A stretch of 64,000 bases of DNA from Serpentinicella alkaliphila (GTDB lineage Bacteria; Bacillota; Clostridia; Peptostreptococcales; Natronincolaceae): contig NZ_CP058648.1 in NCBI RefSeq assembly GCF_018141405.1, positions 2,878,502-2,942,501 of the forward strand. The letters are read 5' to 3'. The notes under the pieces were generated by a model. That model made no database searches, had not been told where the DNA came from, and saw only the letters and a list, made by a program, of their open reading frames with translations. The position numbers were made by a program, and so were the translations under genes. This document shows, piece after piece, positions 1 to 7,960 of this stretch. The number at the start of each line of letters is the position of its first letter. The stretch's first letter is position 1.

Positions 1-1351
1 TATGAGTCTCTCCTTTCCTAACTGCCATTATCCCACCTAAACTTCCAACATGGGCAGAGGAAACAGTATAGCCATCTCTTGCTTTAGACATAAAATCATT
101 TAAATAATCCATTAAAATATCATGACTTCCTATTGATACTAAGGAACGATCAATTAAATCTACTGGCTTTAATAGCTCTACTTCTACTATTGCACCCGCT
201 TCATATCCTTCTGATGCCTTAGGAATTCTCAATAACCCATCAGCATTAACAAGAGACATAGTCGCTCCGGCACCACGATTTAATGGTGTAGCTATTCGTT
301 TTTCACCAACTTTTCCAACCTTCATCCTTACGATTTCTTCATGCTTTAATGCGGAAACTATTCTTTTAGACAGGGTTACTTCAATTTTCACGTCCTCTTT
401 TTTTGCTAAATTTGGGTTTAAAAGTGGAAGCACAAAGGTTTTAAAGGCTATATATGCTGAAACCGGATAACCAGGTATACCAATAACTGGTTTGCCAGCT
501 ATTTTCCCTATAATTGTAGGTTTTCCTGGTTTAATCGCAATACCATGAATGTATACATCTCCTAATTCCCTAATTAAACTCACAGTGTAATCCTCTGAAC
601 CAGCAGAAGATCCTGCATTGATGACGGTTATATCATTTTCCTCAACTGATTTTAATATAGCCTTCCTTAATTTATCTATTTCATCAGGTACTGGATCGTA
701 GCGATTTGGTATCCCGTTTGTTTCTTTTACCATACTTTCGAAAACCCTGGAGTTTGAATCAATTATTACACCTGGCTTCAAAGACTCTCCAGGATTAACA
801 ATTTCTGTTCCAGTTGGAATAATCCCAACAGTTTTTAGCTTGTATACCTCTAATTCTAAAACCCCACCGCTAATTAAAGCTCCAATATCCACTGGAGTTA
901 TACGGTAATTGGATGTTAAAATCATATCACCACAGGCTATATCCTCCCCAACAACTCGAACATTCTCCCAAGGATAGACAGATTTAATTGTTCCAATCTG
1001 ACCTTCACCTTTTGGGATTACATCTTCAATCATTAATACAGCATTAAAACGTTGATCTATATAATCTCCTGTATCCACATACATGAAATCTGCACCCTCA
1101 CATAAAATTACCTCATTCCTTTCATGAGCACCATAAGTGGATTCAGCCTTCAGAGCGATACCATCCATAGCAGAGGCATTATAATGGGGATTTGAAATAG
1201 TTGCAAATATAGGTTCTTTCGTTATTCTTCCTAAGCAATTGAAAACTGAAATAACTTCTGACTCCTCGTATAATGGCTTAATAAATTGGCTTCTTAGTAT
1301 TTTTTCTGCCTCTTCTAAATCTACAGTATCTAAATATACATTTCTTTTCAT
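1..1351 (-). CDS. MoeA-like molybdopterin enzyme fused to a PBP-like domain (partial)
   Basis: This is a second MoeA paralogue, incomplete at the left window edge. The 450 visible codons begin MKRNVYLDTVDLEEAEKIL and follow the MoeA order: the N-terminal half has NASAMDGIAL, and the central MogA-like fold has IIPTGTEIV, NAGSSAGSEDYT, IHGIAIKPGKPT and IGIPGYPVSAY. A MoeA C-terminal domain follows (LRIPKASEGYEAG). The chain then continues into DRSLVSIGSHDILMDYL and VSSAHVGSLGGIMAVRKGE, which match the periplasmic-binding-like (LysR-substrate/PBP) domain found fused to MoeA in many anaerobes. It probably acts in metal insertion into, or sensing of, molybdopterin. It lies 16 bases after moeA, so the two are probably cotranscribed. 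ATG at 1351 was chosen; an in-frame ATG at 1363 would sit too close to the AAGG site. Confidence 0.88.
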   Translation of the reverse strand, partial: MKRNVYLDTVDLEEAEKILRSQFIKPLYEESEVISVFNCLGRITKEPIFATISNPHYNASAMDGIALKAESTYGAHERNEVILCEGADFMYVDTGDYIDQRFNAVLMIEDVIPKGEGQIGTIKSVYPWENVRVVGEDIACGDMILTSNYRITPVDIGALISGGVLELEVYKLKTVGIIPTGTEIVNPGESLKPGVIIDSNSRVFESMVKETNGIPNRYDPVPDEIDKLRKAILKSVEENDITVINAGSSAGSEDYTVSLIRELGDVYIHGIAIKPGKPTIIGKIAGKPVIGIPGYPVSAYIAFKTFVLPLLNPNLAKKEDVKIEVTLSKRIVSALKHEEIVRMKVGKVGEKRIATPLNRGAGATMSLVNADGLLRIPKASEGYEAGAIVEVELLKPVDLIDRSLVSIGSHDILMDYLNDFMSKARDGYTVSSAHVGSLGGIMAVRKGETH

Positions 1352-1367
1352 CCCATATCCCATCCTT

Positions 1368-2597
1368 CTATTCAAACATATATACCCTTAGAGGGGTTCC
1401 CACCTCTATACCTTCTTTCTCCATAGGTATCCTTATATACCCTTCTGCTTTCGACAAAAGTGAAACCATACCTGATTTTCCATTCACTGGATAAGCTATA
1501 TATCCAGTATCAGTTTCATCTAGGGTGACCATGTAGTAAACCTCCCTACCAGAGGAAACATGGGCTTGAAATCCTGAAGTAGCCACCATATAACGTTCTT
1601 TTTCACTAGACTTTAACAATATTTCTCTAATAAAGGGCTCAACAATTGCCTTATATGAAATCATGCATGATGCTGGGTGACCTGGTAATCCAAATACAGC
1701 TTTATTGTTTACTCTTGCTATAATGGTTGGTTTTCCTGGCTTTATTGCTACACCATGAACTAAAACACCTGGCTGTCCTAATTGATTTATTATATCTGGA
1801 GTCATATCCTTTGTCCCAACAGAACTACCTCCAGAAACCAACAGAACATCAGAGACAGCTAAGGCCTCCTCCATATGTTTTTTTAATAACTCTGAATCAT
1901 CTTCAACCATATTTATATATGTAACCTCACAACCGATAGACGTTAGCATGGATTTCAAGCCATAGGTATTAACATCTCGTATCTCACCGATTTCAGGAAT
2001 CTTCCATATATCCACCAATTCATCACCTGTTGAAAGTATAGAAACCTTCGGTCTTCGATAAACCTCTACTTCACTATAGCCAAGGGCAGCTAATACACTA
2101 ATATGTTGAGTTTTTATAACAGTTCCCTCCGTCAATACAACCTCATTATTCTTCACATCATCACCAACTGATATGATGTTTTCTAAAGGTGCTGCGGGGC
2201 GATAAACCATAACTTCCTCTAAAATTTGTTCTGTATTTTCGATCATACAAACACAATCAGCACCATTTGGCACAACTCCACCAGTCGGAACATGGACAGC
2301 CTCATATTCTTTAACGTACAAATCTGTTCCAGCTCCCATTAAAGTCTCACCAATTATCTTTAGGAAAGCAGGCATTGACTCTGAACAACCGATTGTATCT
2401 TTTGATCTCATAGCATATCCATCTACTGTTGAGCGTCTAAATGCAGGTATATTCTCTTTAGAAACTAAGTCATTTTTTAGGATTCGTCCACAGGCATCAT
2501 TAATGCCAACTAACTCTCCTTCATTTCTAGCATTCTTGAATTCAGTAATTAATAATGCATGTACTTCCTCTCGTTTCATAACTGTAAACATATCCAT
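1368..2597 (-). CDS. moeA: Molybdopterin molybdenumtransferase MoeA
   Basis: MoeA ligates molybdate or tungstate to adenylated molybdopterin in the cytoplasm. The 409-residue length is normal. Visible landmarks are the N-terminal RRSTVDGYAMRS, the MogA-like central domain with ILSTGDELVD, LLVSGGSSVGTKDMT, LVHGVAIKPGKPTI and FGLPGHPASCM, and a C-terminal domain with GYIRIPMEKEGIEVG. It follows tupC by 31 bases and precedes a MoeA-PBP fusion, completing a block in which metal uptake and metal insertion are encoded together. Because the neighbouring enzyme is an aldehyde:ferredoxin oxidoreductase, tungsten is the likelier metal; that is inference from context. Confidence 0.95.
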   Translation of the reverse strand: MDMFTVMKREEVHALLITEFKNARNEGELVGINDACGRILKNDLVSKENIPAFRRSTVDGYAMRSKDTIGCSESMPAFLKIIGETLMGAGTDLYVKEYEAVHVPTGGVVPNGADCVCMIENTEQILEEVMVYRPAAPLENIISVGDDVKNNEVVLTEGTVIKTQHISVLAALGYSEVEVYRRPKVSILSTGDELVDIWKIPEIGEIRDVNTYGLKSMLTSIGCEVTYINMVEDDSELLKKHMEEALAVSDVLLVSGGSSVGTKDMTPDIINQLGQPGVLVHGVAIKPGKPTIIARVNNKAVFGLPGHPASCMISYKAIVEPFIREILLKSSEKERYMVATSGFQAHVSSGREVYYMVTLDETDTGYIAYPVNGKSGMVSLLSKAEGYIRIPMEKEGIEVGTPLRVYMFE

Positions 2598-2628
2598 AAT
2601 CTACACCCCAAACCTTTTATAATCAAGT

Positions 2629-3318
2629 CTAAAACATATGCAGCTTAGTCTTTTCTCCTACACTCTTCATAACATAATTTTGACTACAGGCTACTAAATT
2701 CCTGTCCTTCAAAAGGGATACTTGTTTACATACTCTCATTGCCTGATTAATGTTATGAGTCACTAAAATAATATTGACTTCCGTTCCCTGTTGATATTCC
2801 ATTAATATCTCCTCAAGAAATTCTACAGTTTCAGGGTCGATATTTGCCGTAGGCTCATCAAGTAGCAATAGCTTTGGTTCAAAAATAATGCCTCTGGCCA
2901 AGGCAACCTTTTGCCGTTCACCAGCTGACAAAACCTCTGCTTCCCTATTTCTAAGTTGTTCAATTCCAAACTTTTTTAAAAATGTCTTTACTTTCCCCTC
3001 TATACTATCCTTAGAGTATCCCCTGATTTTAAGTGGATAGGCTAAATTTTCAAAGACACTACGTTTGAGCATATATGGTTTTTGACTAATATATGTAATA
3101 TCTTTAATTAATGAATCAGCATATAGCCTACCATTGTAAAGGATGTCACCATTATAAGACCTATCTAGCCCTGAGAGCATTCTTAATAAAGTTGTTTTTC
3201 CAGAGCCATTGTCACCAATTATTCCATTTATAATATTTGTTTTGAATTCAAATTCATTTATAGAGAATATATCTTCTTTCCCATAATTCTTATTTACTTG
3301 ATTTAACTGAATTTTCAT
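2629..3318 (-). CDS. tupC: Tungstate ABC transporter ATP-binding protein TupC
   Basis: This is the ATPase of a tungstate importer on the cytoplasmic face of the membrane. The ~230-residue protein has a Walker A (GDNGSGKTTLL, about residues 35-45), the ABC signature in the variant LSAGERQKVALARG, Walker B LLLLDEPTANID, and a switch histidine in VTHNINQA. The best start is ATG at 3318 (MKIQLNQVNK), preceded by AGGTGA; an earlier ATG at 3327 is also in frame. The start lies inside the end of tupB, so the two are probably translationally coupled. The TupA-TupB-TupC arrangement and the adjoining moeA identify the substrate as tungstate or molybdate. The ATPase alone would not show this. Confidence 0.9.
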   Translation of the reverse strand: MKIQLNQVNKNYGKEDIFSINEFEFKTNIINGIIGDNGSGKTTLLRMLSGLDRSYNGDILYNGRLYADSLIKDITYISQKPYMLKRSVFENLAYPLKIRGYSKDSIEGKVKTFLKKFGIEQLRNREAEVLSAGERQKVALARGIIFEPKLLLLDEPTANIDPETVEFLEEILMEYQQGTEVNIILVTHNINQAMRVCKQVSLLKDRNLVACSQNYVMKSVGEKTKLHMF

Positions 3319-4012
3319 TAACATCACCTGAAATCCTAAGAATAATTGTATTTGTTAATATAGCTATTCCTATGAGGACCATACCCATAGCAATTGATTC
3401 AGAGTAATTCCCCATGGAATTATTCATTGCAATAAATGTGGTCATAACTCGTGTATGGCCTTTTATATTACCACCAACAATCATTACTGCCCCCACTTCA
3501 GATATACCTCTACCAAAGCCTGTTGTAATTGCAATCGCTATGGTTCTTTTTAGCTCGCTCACTACTAAAATCATCTGGTCTATTTTATTCCCACCTAAAA
3601 CTAATGACACTTCCCTAATCTCATTACCATATTCCTTAGTTTGGTTGTATATAATACCTGTAATAATAGGTGTTATAAGTATAGTTTGGGCAGCAATCAT
3701 TGCGAAAGGAGTAAACATCAATTGGTACCCTCCCAAAGGGCCCCGTCTCGATATAATTAGCATAACAAATAATCCAACAACCACCGGTGGCAATGCCATA
3801 AATGAGTAGACAAATTTTACAATCGTCTTCTTGAAACGAAAATCAGTTAGTCCTATCAAAGTTCCTAAAAGAATACCAATAACTGATGATATAATTGTTG
3901 CTGATAGAGACACAAAAATTGATAGACCGATAATTGAGTAAATTTCTTTATTAAATGATGCTAGTAGATAAAATGCTTCAATAAATCCTTCAAGGATTGT
4001 AACCATAATCAT
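3290..4012 (-). CDS. tupB: Tungstate ABC transporter permease TupB
   Basis: This is the membrane-spanning subunit, 240 residues with about five or six hydrophobic helices. The cytoplasmic EAA-type loop is visible as REVSLVLGGNKIDQM, followed by GRGISEVGAVMIVGGNIKGHTRVMTT, which is characteristic of TupB/ModB-type permeases. It is 17 bases downstream of tupA, and its 3' end overlaps the start of tupC. The first codons (MIMVTIL) offer two near-equivalent ATG starts, at 4012 and 4006. It works with the TupA lipoprotein and the TupC ATPase. Confidence 0.92.
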   Translation of the reverse strand: MIMVTILEGFIEAFYLLASFNKEIYSIIGLSIFVSLSATIISSVIGILLGTLIGLTDFRFKKTIVKFVYSFMALPPVVVGLFVMLIISRRGPLGGYQLMFTPFAMIAAQTILITPIITGIIYNQTKEYGNEIREVSLVLGGNKIDQMILVVSELKRTIAIAITTGFGRGISEVGAVMIVGGNIKGHTRVMTTFIAMNNSMGNYSESIAMGMVLIGIAILTNTIILRISGDVNENSVKSSK

Positions 4013-4029
4013 TCCAACTTTCTTATATC

Positions 4030-4860
4030 TTACTTTGCATTAGGAATAAATAAAGATTGTCCAAAAGTATCAACGCCAAATTCTCTAATTAGTTCCTGAG
4101 TGCTGTCAGATAAAATCCACTCAACAAATAAATTCGCTCCTTCTGAATTGATTTTATCATTTTTATTTGGGTTGACTGCAATAACTCCATATTGATTAAA
4201 TAGCAATGAATCACCTTCTAATAGAATTACAGATTCAACTTTATCGACCATACTCAAGTAAGTTGCTCTATCAGTAAGGGTGTAAGCCTCTAGTTCATCT
4301 GCCATCATAATTACATCACCCATACCACGACCAGCGGATATATAAAAATCCCCTTGAGCTTCAACATTTAGCTTTTTCCACAAAGATAACTCTTGCTTAT
4401 GAGTACCAGAATCATCTCCCCTAGAAATGAATTTACTACTGCTATTAATAATTGCTTCAAAACCTTTCAAAACATCTGCCTCAATATCTTTCAGTTTTGC
4501 AGGGTCTGAATCTGGACCTATAATAATAAAATCGTTATACATTACATCAAAACGCTCCAACCCATGTCCATCTGCTACAAAGGCCTCTTCTGACGCCTTA
4601 GCATGCACTAATAAAACATCAGCTTCTCCATCCATTCCCATTTGAAGTGCTTTTCCACTACCAACAGCCACTACCTTAACTTCTATTCCTGTTTTTTCAG
4701 TGAAATCACCTAAAATAGCATCTAGCAGACCGCTATTCTCTGTAGAAGTTGTTGTCGTTAGGATAATCTCTCCCTTTACATCTGTACTCGGACTCGTACT
4801 TGGTCTCCCACATCCTACAAGCAGGCTAACTAAAACTAAAAGAATTAAATATTTTTTCAT
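4030..4860 (-). CDS. tupA: Tungstate-binding lipoprotein TupA
   Basis: This is an extracellular solute-binding lipoprotein. The ATG at 4860 has a GGGGAGA ribosome site and gives a clean lipoprotein signal (MKKYLILLVLVSLLVGC), so a longer upstream reading frame is rejected. The oxyanion-binding signature TTTSTENSGLLDAILGDF follows the lipid anchor, as in characterised TupA proteins. ISRGDDSGTH and the AYTLTDRATYL segment are further TupA hallmarks. The mature part is about 255 residues. A probable Moco/Tuco riboswitch and a terminator lie directly upstream, so tungstate uptake is probably shut off when cofactor is plentiful. Confidence 0.94.
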   Translation of the reverse strand: MKKYLILLVLVSLLVGCGRPSTSPSTDVKGEIILTTTTSTENSGLLDAILGDFTEKTGIEVKVVAVGSGKALQMGMDGEADVLLVHAKASEEAFVADGHGLERFDVMYNDFIIIGPDSDPAKLKDIEADVLKGFEAIINSSSKFISRGDDSGTHKQELSLWKKLNVEAQGDFYISAGRGMGDVIMMADELEAYTLTDRATYLSMVDKVESVILLEGDSLLFNQYGVIAVNPNKNDKINSEGANLFVEWILSDSTQELIREFGVDTFGQSLFIPNAK

Positions 4861-4902
4861 CGTACTATCTCCCCTATTTTTTCTCTCCCCATTGGAATAA
4901 AC

Positions 4903-4936
4903 AAAAAACGTCCTTTTGAAAAGCAAAAGAACGTTA
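4903..4936 (-). terminator. Intrinsic terminator, probable riboswitch expression platform
   Basis: On the minus strand a 12-base-pair stem (AACGTTCTTTTG with CAAAAGGACGTT, one G-T pair) around a 5-base loop is followed by a run of six T. It lies between the riboswitch-like element and the tupA ribosome site, which is where a transcription-attenuating platform would be. Confidence 0.85.
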
Positions 4937-4940
4937 GTAA

Positions 4941-5038
4941 AAAAATTCTTCCTTTCCAAACACGGGAGGCAATTAAATTTCTTTAATTACCCATAGGTCA
5001 TTCATTCATAGTTTCCCTTAGAATAGAATGACTCGGAA
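4941..5038 (-). promoter_or_regulatory. Probable Moco/Tuco (molybdenum/tungsten cofactor) riboswitch
   Basis: The intergenic RNA reads, on the minus strand, TCCGAGTCATTC, then GGGAAACTATGAATG, then AATGACCTATGGGT, an AT-rich paired arm, and GCCTCCCG followed by TTGGAAAGGA. These blocks resemble my memory of the Moco RNA motif; no covariance search was possible. It sits between the moeB-like gene and tupA and is followed at once by a strong terminator. Moco/Tuco riboswitches upstream of tungstate transporters are known in Clostridia. The aptamer begins about ten bases after the moeB-like stop, so it would act on read-through from the sigma-54 operon as well as on any local promoter. Confidence 0.65.
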
Positions 5039-5049
5039 TAATTATTTAA

Positions 5050-5730
5050 TTATTTATTAATATTTAATACAAATATCTCATTATCCAATAAGTCGATCAT
5101 CAATAGCTTTTTACTTAAGGTTTCTCCTAGTCCTAAAAGCACTTTAAGCACCTCAGAAACTTGGAAAGAAGCGATACAAGCCGGTGTAAAGGAAGGGTTT
5201 CCTATATTTTTTTCAACCCCTTTACTAACCCTAGTCTTATAAATAGCCGCTAATGTTCGATCCCCAGGCATTATGGTTGTAACCTGACCGTACCATCCCG
5301 CTATAGCTCCATGGACTAATGGTATTTTCATTGATTCACAAGCCTTTTCTAGAATAAATCTTGTATCAATAGAGTCTAGCCCATCAACAACAATGTCATG
5401 CCCCTCAATTAGACCATTTACATTCCCCTCATTCAGAAAAATTCGAATCCCATTGATCTGAACTTCAGGGTTAACCTGTTTCATACGCTCAATAGCTACT
5501 TCAACCTTTCCCCTGTTAATACTTTCGGAAGTTGCAAGGATTTGTCTATTCAGATTTGTCTCATCAAAGACATCTCCATCTATTATCGTTATACTTCCTA
5601 CTCCTACTCGCGTTAACATCTCAAGAATATAACCACCAAGACCTCCTGACCCAATGATACAAACCTTTTTTTTATCAAGTTTACTCATATCTTCGCTAGA
5701 AAATATACCATTTTTTGCATATCTCAGCAT
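5050..5730 (-). CDS. MoeB/ThiF-like adenylyltransferase activating the MoaD-like carrier
   Basis: This is an E1-like enzyme of 226 residues, at the short end for the MoeB/HesA/ThiF family. The ATP-binding GSGGLGGY is near residue 30, followed by IDGDVFDETNLNRQ (the conserved D and N-R of the adenylation site) and VDGLDSIDTR. The CxxC zinc pairs of full-length MoeB are absent. PACIASFQVSEVLKVLLG carries the conserved C-terminal-side segment. It starts one base after the stop of the moaD-like gene, so the pair is tightly coupled. It is expected to adenylate the C-terminal Gly-Gly of the MoaD-like protein for sulfur transfer to molybdopterin. Confidence 0.88.
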   Translation of the reverse strand: MLRYAKNGIFSSEDMSKLDKKKVCIIGSGGLGGYILEMLTRVGVGSITIIDGDVFDETNLNRQILATSESINRGKVEVAIERMKQVNPEVQINGIRIFLNEGNVNGLIEGHDIVVDGLDSIDTRFILEKACESMKIPLVHGAIAGWYGQVTTIMPGDRTLAAIYKTRVSKGVEKNIGNPSFTPACIASFQVSEVLKVLLGLGETLSKKLLMIDLLDNEIFVLNINK

Positions 5731-5961
5731 TTAACCACCTCCAACCGGTGGAAAAACAGATATATAATCTCCTGAAGTTAAGGTTTGATCAAAGTTTCCG
5801 TCCTGACCATTAATTAACAGTATTGCAACATCTTCCTCTGTGATTCCAATCTCACAAAGCAATGAACGAGGCGTTGGTTCCATTTGTTCTAAAACAAGCT
5901 TCTTACCTCTACCGTTACGAAATGTTGCAAACAATCGGATTTCTATATTCACAGCTTCCAC
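5731..5961 (-). CDS. MoaD-like molybdopterin synthase small subunit / sulfur carrier
   Basis: This is a 76-residue ubiquitin-fold protein: IEIRLFATFRNG at the start, ILLINGQDGNF in the middle, and SGDYISVFPPVGGG at the C-terminus. The terminal Gly-Gly-Gly is the thiocarboxylate-forming tail. A small carrier next to tungsten aldehyde oxidoreductase genes is common, and it probably serves the tungstopterin of that enzyme. It lies 7 bases after aor and directly abuts the MoeB-like gene. Confidence 0.9.
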   Translation of the reverse strand: MEAVNIEIRLFATFRNGRGKKLVLEQMEPTPRSLLCEIGITEEDVAILLINGQDGNFDQTLTSGDYISVFPPVGGG

Positions 5962-5968
5962 TCCTACC

Positions 5969-7783
5969 TTAGCTTAGTCCCAATGCTGCAGTTTTTAATC
6001 CTAACGCTTCTAATTTTTCATCTGTTGGAATCCCCTCAGCAGTCCATCCCCTTAGAGCATAATATTCCGGTAGCAATTCATCTAATTTAGTAACCCAACC
6101 TTTAGATGGTCCTTCTGGAATACCCTCTTCTAATAAACGTTTTGGCAATGTATCTTCATTAGGTGAAATACCAGCTTCTAAATTGAATAGCTTTTCAATA
6201 TTCCATACGCGATCTCCAGCTTCCAATATACTTTCGGCTGTATGTTCAGTTCCAGCTACTGCATTTAATAATTTTGCATAGTCTTCAGCACCTAATGCAA
6301 AGGATGTAAATAGACATAGTCCTAGGGAGTCAATAGATGCAGTTAAATCTTGGAATATTTTTGCCCAGAATGCTTTTCCTTCTAAACTAAAACGATCAAG
6401 TTTCTCAGGTAATCCTAGAATCTCAGGAGATATTAAGTAACCTCTTACGTGACAACCTCCTCTATTTGATGTAGCATATTGTAAGCCTTGGCCTTGAATC
6501 CCTCTTGGATCATAGGCTGGTAATTCTTGTTTCTTAACACTCATAGATAAATCTGGACGACCATACATTTCCGCTAAACGATATGAACCCACTGCTAACT
6601 TATCTCCAAAACCATCCCTGTAAGCCAATTTCTTCGTCCACTCAACGATTGACTTAGGATTACCGAATTCTAATGGCTCACCTTCAATTTCTTCGGCTTT
6701 TACTAGGTCTAATTGTCTTAGTTCCATTGCAGCTGCCAAAGTAGTCCCTGTAGAAATAGTATCTAGTCCTAATTCATTACACCAATGATTTGCTTTAATA
6801 ACCTCTTTTAAGTCACTAATACCACAATCTGAACCAAATGCCCAAAGTGTTTCATACTCAGGACCAGCCATTTCAACCCCATCAACACTACACCATCTAC
6901 CACAGGCTATTGGACATCTATAGCAGGCAGTATTTTTCACTAAATATTTGTCCTTTAAGCTTTCACCACTGATATCATCAGCATTTTCATCAACTGCAGC
7001 TTGGAAGTTTTTATATGGATATACTCCGTTCTCATTTATAATATTTACTAAGACTGCTGTACCGTAAGTAGGTAAGCCCTGTCCAGTTACACCATTTTCT
7101 CTAATTTTTTGCATGCTTTCTTTAAAAACTGCTTTTAAAGCCTCTTCATCTTTAATTCCGACTTTATTTGATCCTTTAACAACTACCGCCTTTAGATTTT
7201 TAGATCCCATTACTGCACCTACTCCAGAGCGGCCAGCGGCACGGTCTTTATCATTCATAACCGCAGCAATTAAACTTAAATTCTCACCACCTGGCCCAAT
7301 AGCCAATACCTTTGCCTTAGCCCCATGTTCCGCTTGAAGTAAATCTGTTGCTTCTCCAACTAATTTCCCCCATAGGTGCTCAGCTGATTTAAGTTCCACC
7401 TGATCGTCAACAATATTTAAATAAACCGGTTCCTCTGATTGGTCTTCAAAAATAACCATGTCATAACCAGCAGATTTCAATTCTGCTCCAAAAAATCCAC
7501 CTGAATTTGAGCTAGCAATTGTACCTGTCAAAGGTGATTTTGTAACAACCATATAACGTCCACCAGTAGGTGTTGGTGTTCCTGTTAAAGCCCCAGTAAC
7601 TATCATAAGTTTATTTTCTGGACTTAAAGCATCTACCTTTGGATCAACTTCATCCATCATAAATTTGGTTCCTAAACCTCTACCACCAATAAACTTATTA
7701 GCTACGTCTAAATCCAAGGCTTCAACCTTAATCTCTTTTGTCTTTAGATTAATTCTTAGGTACCTTCCATTATATCCGTACAT
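5969..7783 (-). CDS. aor: Tungsten-containing aldehyde:ferredoxin oxidoreductase
   Basis: This is a 604-residue tungstopterin enzyme oxidising aldehydes to acids with ferredoxin as acceptor, or the reverse at low potential. The N-terminus MYGYNGRYLRINLKT and the segments FIGGRGLGTKFM and TGTPTPTGGRYMVVTKSPLTG are diagnostic of the family. The 4Fe-4S ligands are visible as ACYRCPIACGRWC (about residue 290) and the distant cysteine in DSLGLCLF (about residue 490). The length matches archaeal and clostridial enzymes. A good GGAGGGA ribosome site precedes ATG 7783. A sigma-54 promoter lies about 35 bases upstream and the regulator is the next gene. The MoaD- and MoeB-like genes follow at close spacing. 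Confidence 0.96.
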   Translation of the reverse strand: MYGYNGRYLRINLKTKEIKVEALDLDVANKFIGGRGLGTKFMMDEVDPKVDALSPENKLMIVTGALTGTPTPTGGRYMVVTKSPLTGTIASSNSGGFFGAELKSAGYDMVIFEDQSEEPVYLNIVDDQVELKSAEHLWGKLVGEATDLLQAEHGAKAKVLAIGPGGENLSLIAAVMNDKDRAAGRSGVGAVMGSKNLKAVVVKGSNKVGIKDEEALKAVFKESMQKIRENGVTGQGLPTYGTAVLVNIINENGVYPYKNFQAAVDENADDISGESLKDKYLVKNTACYRCPIACGRWCSVDGVEMAGPEYETLWAFGSDCGISDLKEVIKANHWCNELGLDTISTGTTLAAAMELRQLDLVKAEEIEGEPLEFGNPKSIVEWTKKLAYRDGFGDKLAVGSYRLAEMYGRPDLSMSVKKQELPAYDPRGIQGQGLQYATSNRGGCHVRGYLISPEILGLPEKLDRFSLEGKAFWAKIFQDLTASIDSLGLCLFTSFALGAEDYAKLLNAVAGTEHTAESILEAGDRVWNIEKLFNLEAGISPNEDTLPKRLLEEGIPEGPSKGWVTKLDELLPEYYALRGWTAEGIPTDEKLEALGLKTAALGLS

Positions 7784-7817
7784 AAAATCCCTCCTTTTAT
7801 ATTGTATCTATTTATAT

Positions 7818-7833
7818 AGCAAGAAGGATGCCA
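7818..7833 (-). promoter_or_regulatory. Sigma-54 (-24/-12) promoter of the aor operon
   Basis: The minus strand reads TGGCAT-CCTTC-TTGCT. The GG and GC dinucleotides are separated by exactly ten bases, as required for RpoN promoters. It is correctly placed and oriented for aor and lies next to a gene for a sigma-54 enhancer-binding protein. Confidence 0.9.
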
Positions 7834-7885
7834 AAGGCTACACTCCCCGGATTATAAGGATTATAATCATTATAGTTTTTTAAGA

Positions 7886-7952
7886 GTTCTATTATGGAAC
7901 AGTTTTTACATAAAAAGACGTTCCATTAAGGAACAATGTTCAACAATGGAAC
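7886..7952 (-). promoter_or_regulatory. Three enhancer-like palindromes (probable activator sites)
   Basis: Three 15-base copies share the pattern GTTCNANNANGGAAC: 7886-7900, 7920-7934 and 7938-7952. They lie about 50 to 120 bases upstream of the sigma-54 promoter, the usual place for enhancer-binding protein sites. The outer two of the right-hand cluster overlap the terminator hairpin of the regulator gene. That the neighbouring activator binds them is inference. Confidence 0.7.
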
Positions 7953-7960
7953 GTCTTTTT
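7912..7960 (-). terminator. Terminator of the sigma-54 regulator gene
   Basis: A perfect 16-base inverted repeat (7912-7927 with 7945-7960; core GACGTTCCATT/AATGGAACGTC flanked by A5/T5) surrounds a 17-base loop. It begins within the stop codon of the regulator. The A/T flanks allow termination in either direction. Confidence 0.8.
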
